A stretch of 53,344 nt of DNA, from positions 1 to 53,344 of the forward strand of contig PCBK01000074.1 in the NCBI GenBank assembly GCA_002731275.1. The letters are read 5' to 3'. Positions 53,259 through 53,344 of this stretch are shown here, piece after piece (within the stretch, counting starts at the first letter, position 1; the number at the start of each line of letters is the position of its first letter). The DNA comes from Deltaproteobacteria bacterium. Lineage in GTDB: Bacteria; Myxococcota_C; UBA6777. The position numbers were made by a program, and so were the translations under genes. The notes below the pieces were generated by a model. That model saw nothing but the letters and a program-made list of their open reading frames with translations. It was not told the origin of the DNA and searched no databases.

Positions 53259-53344
53259 CTCGCCCCTAAAGGAGCGAGCTTCCGAGGGCATCTGAGAATC
53301 AGAGCCTCGGCTTCCTGTTTCAGCCACAAGACTTACTTTGACGA
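53259..53344 (+). other. Structured element, truncated at window end
   Basis: Two hairpins in a row: CTCGC..CC-TAAA-GG..GCGAG (53259-53278) and CCGAGG...CCTCGG (53282-53310) with an inner CTGA/TCAG stem. The sequence CTTCCTGTTTCAGCCACAAG follows up to the edge. It is compact and GC-rich after an A-rich stretch, like the end of a mobile element or a structured RNA. The identity cannot be settled because the window stops. Confidence 0.4.

Noticed and set aside
52913-53269. 118-residue plus-strand open frame
   Set aside because: Low-complexity Thr/Gln/Lys composition, no ribosome site, and it begins inside the opposite gene's 5' region.

Overview
The window looks like a chromosome segment of a Gram-negative bacterium of deltaproteobacterial type (Myxococcota or Bradymonadota-like). 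This rests on gene content, not on a marker gene. There are many large secreted or surface lipoproteins (PKD/IPT, NHL, HYDIN-like/vWA, FG-GAP, Cys-rich 'CxxxxDC..G..C' modules, myxobacterial CNGKDDDCDG motifs), OmpA-like proteins, and strong AGGAGG-type ribosome sites. No rRNA, tRNA, CRISPR array, phage module or intact insertion sequence was seen.

Layout. 1-2270: palindromic repeats, a small coiled-coil protein, a secreted rhodanese and a second hairpin-repeat array. 2270-5800: an ABC-class ATPase with an unknown partner, and a membrane protein. 6200-17700: four large exported proteins (PKD+IPT lipoprotein, NHL-propeller lipoprotein, secreted beta/gamma-crystallin protein, HYDIN-like/vWA lipoprotein). 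18135-21850: HNH nuclease, a translationally coupled pair of a catalytically degenerate nitrilase-fold protein and a CelD-type GNAT, and a Cys-rich lipoprotein. 22098-28182: a compact divergent locus with a DHQ-synthase-II/GriH-like enzyme, a DhnA/GriI-like aldolase and an AMP-forming acyl ligase on the minus strand. On the plus strand it has a carrier protein, two zinc-ribbon proteins and a CNB-domain/methyltransferase fusion. 28200-29330: a dense field of REP-like hairpins. 29400-37940: a minus-strand run of a Met/Gln-rich protein, HExxH peptidase, SycD-like TPR protein, AhpD-like protein, B12-radical SAM enzyme, iodotyrosine-deiodinase-like flavoprotein, M24 peptidase and histidine kinase. 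38197-41380: transglutaminase-like protein and small membrane proteins. 41416-45720: a 1434-residue membrane protein with a voltage-sensor-like segment and no recognisable pore. 45755-52924: tandem OmpA protein with a G10 tract, M42 aminopeptidase, MAPEG protein, Cys-rich lipoprotein, XRE-like regulator and FG-GAP lipoprotein. The last 80 bases hold the start of a structured element cut by the window end.

The strongest candidates for something undescribed are: (1) the 22-28 kb locus, whose aldolase + DHQS-II-like + AMP-ligase + carrier-protein set matches how 3-amino-4-hydroxybenzoate-type starters are made and loaded, combined with unusual Zn-ribbon proteins and a CNB-methyltransferase; (2) the giant pore-less voltage-sensor protein; (3) two families of modular hairpin repeats, one with compensatory stem changes between copies; (4) the B12-radical SAM/AhpD/TPR/peptidase operon beside a deiodinase-like enzyme. 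All functional statements come from reading motifs. No database search was run.
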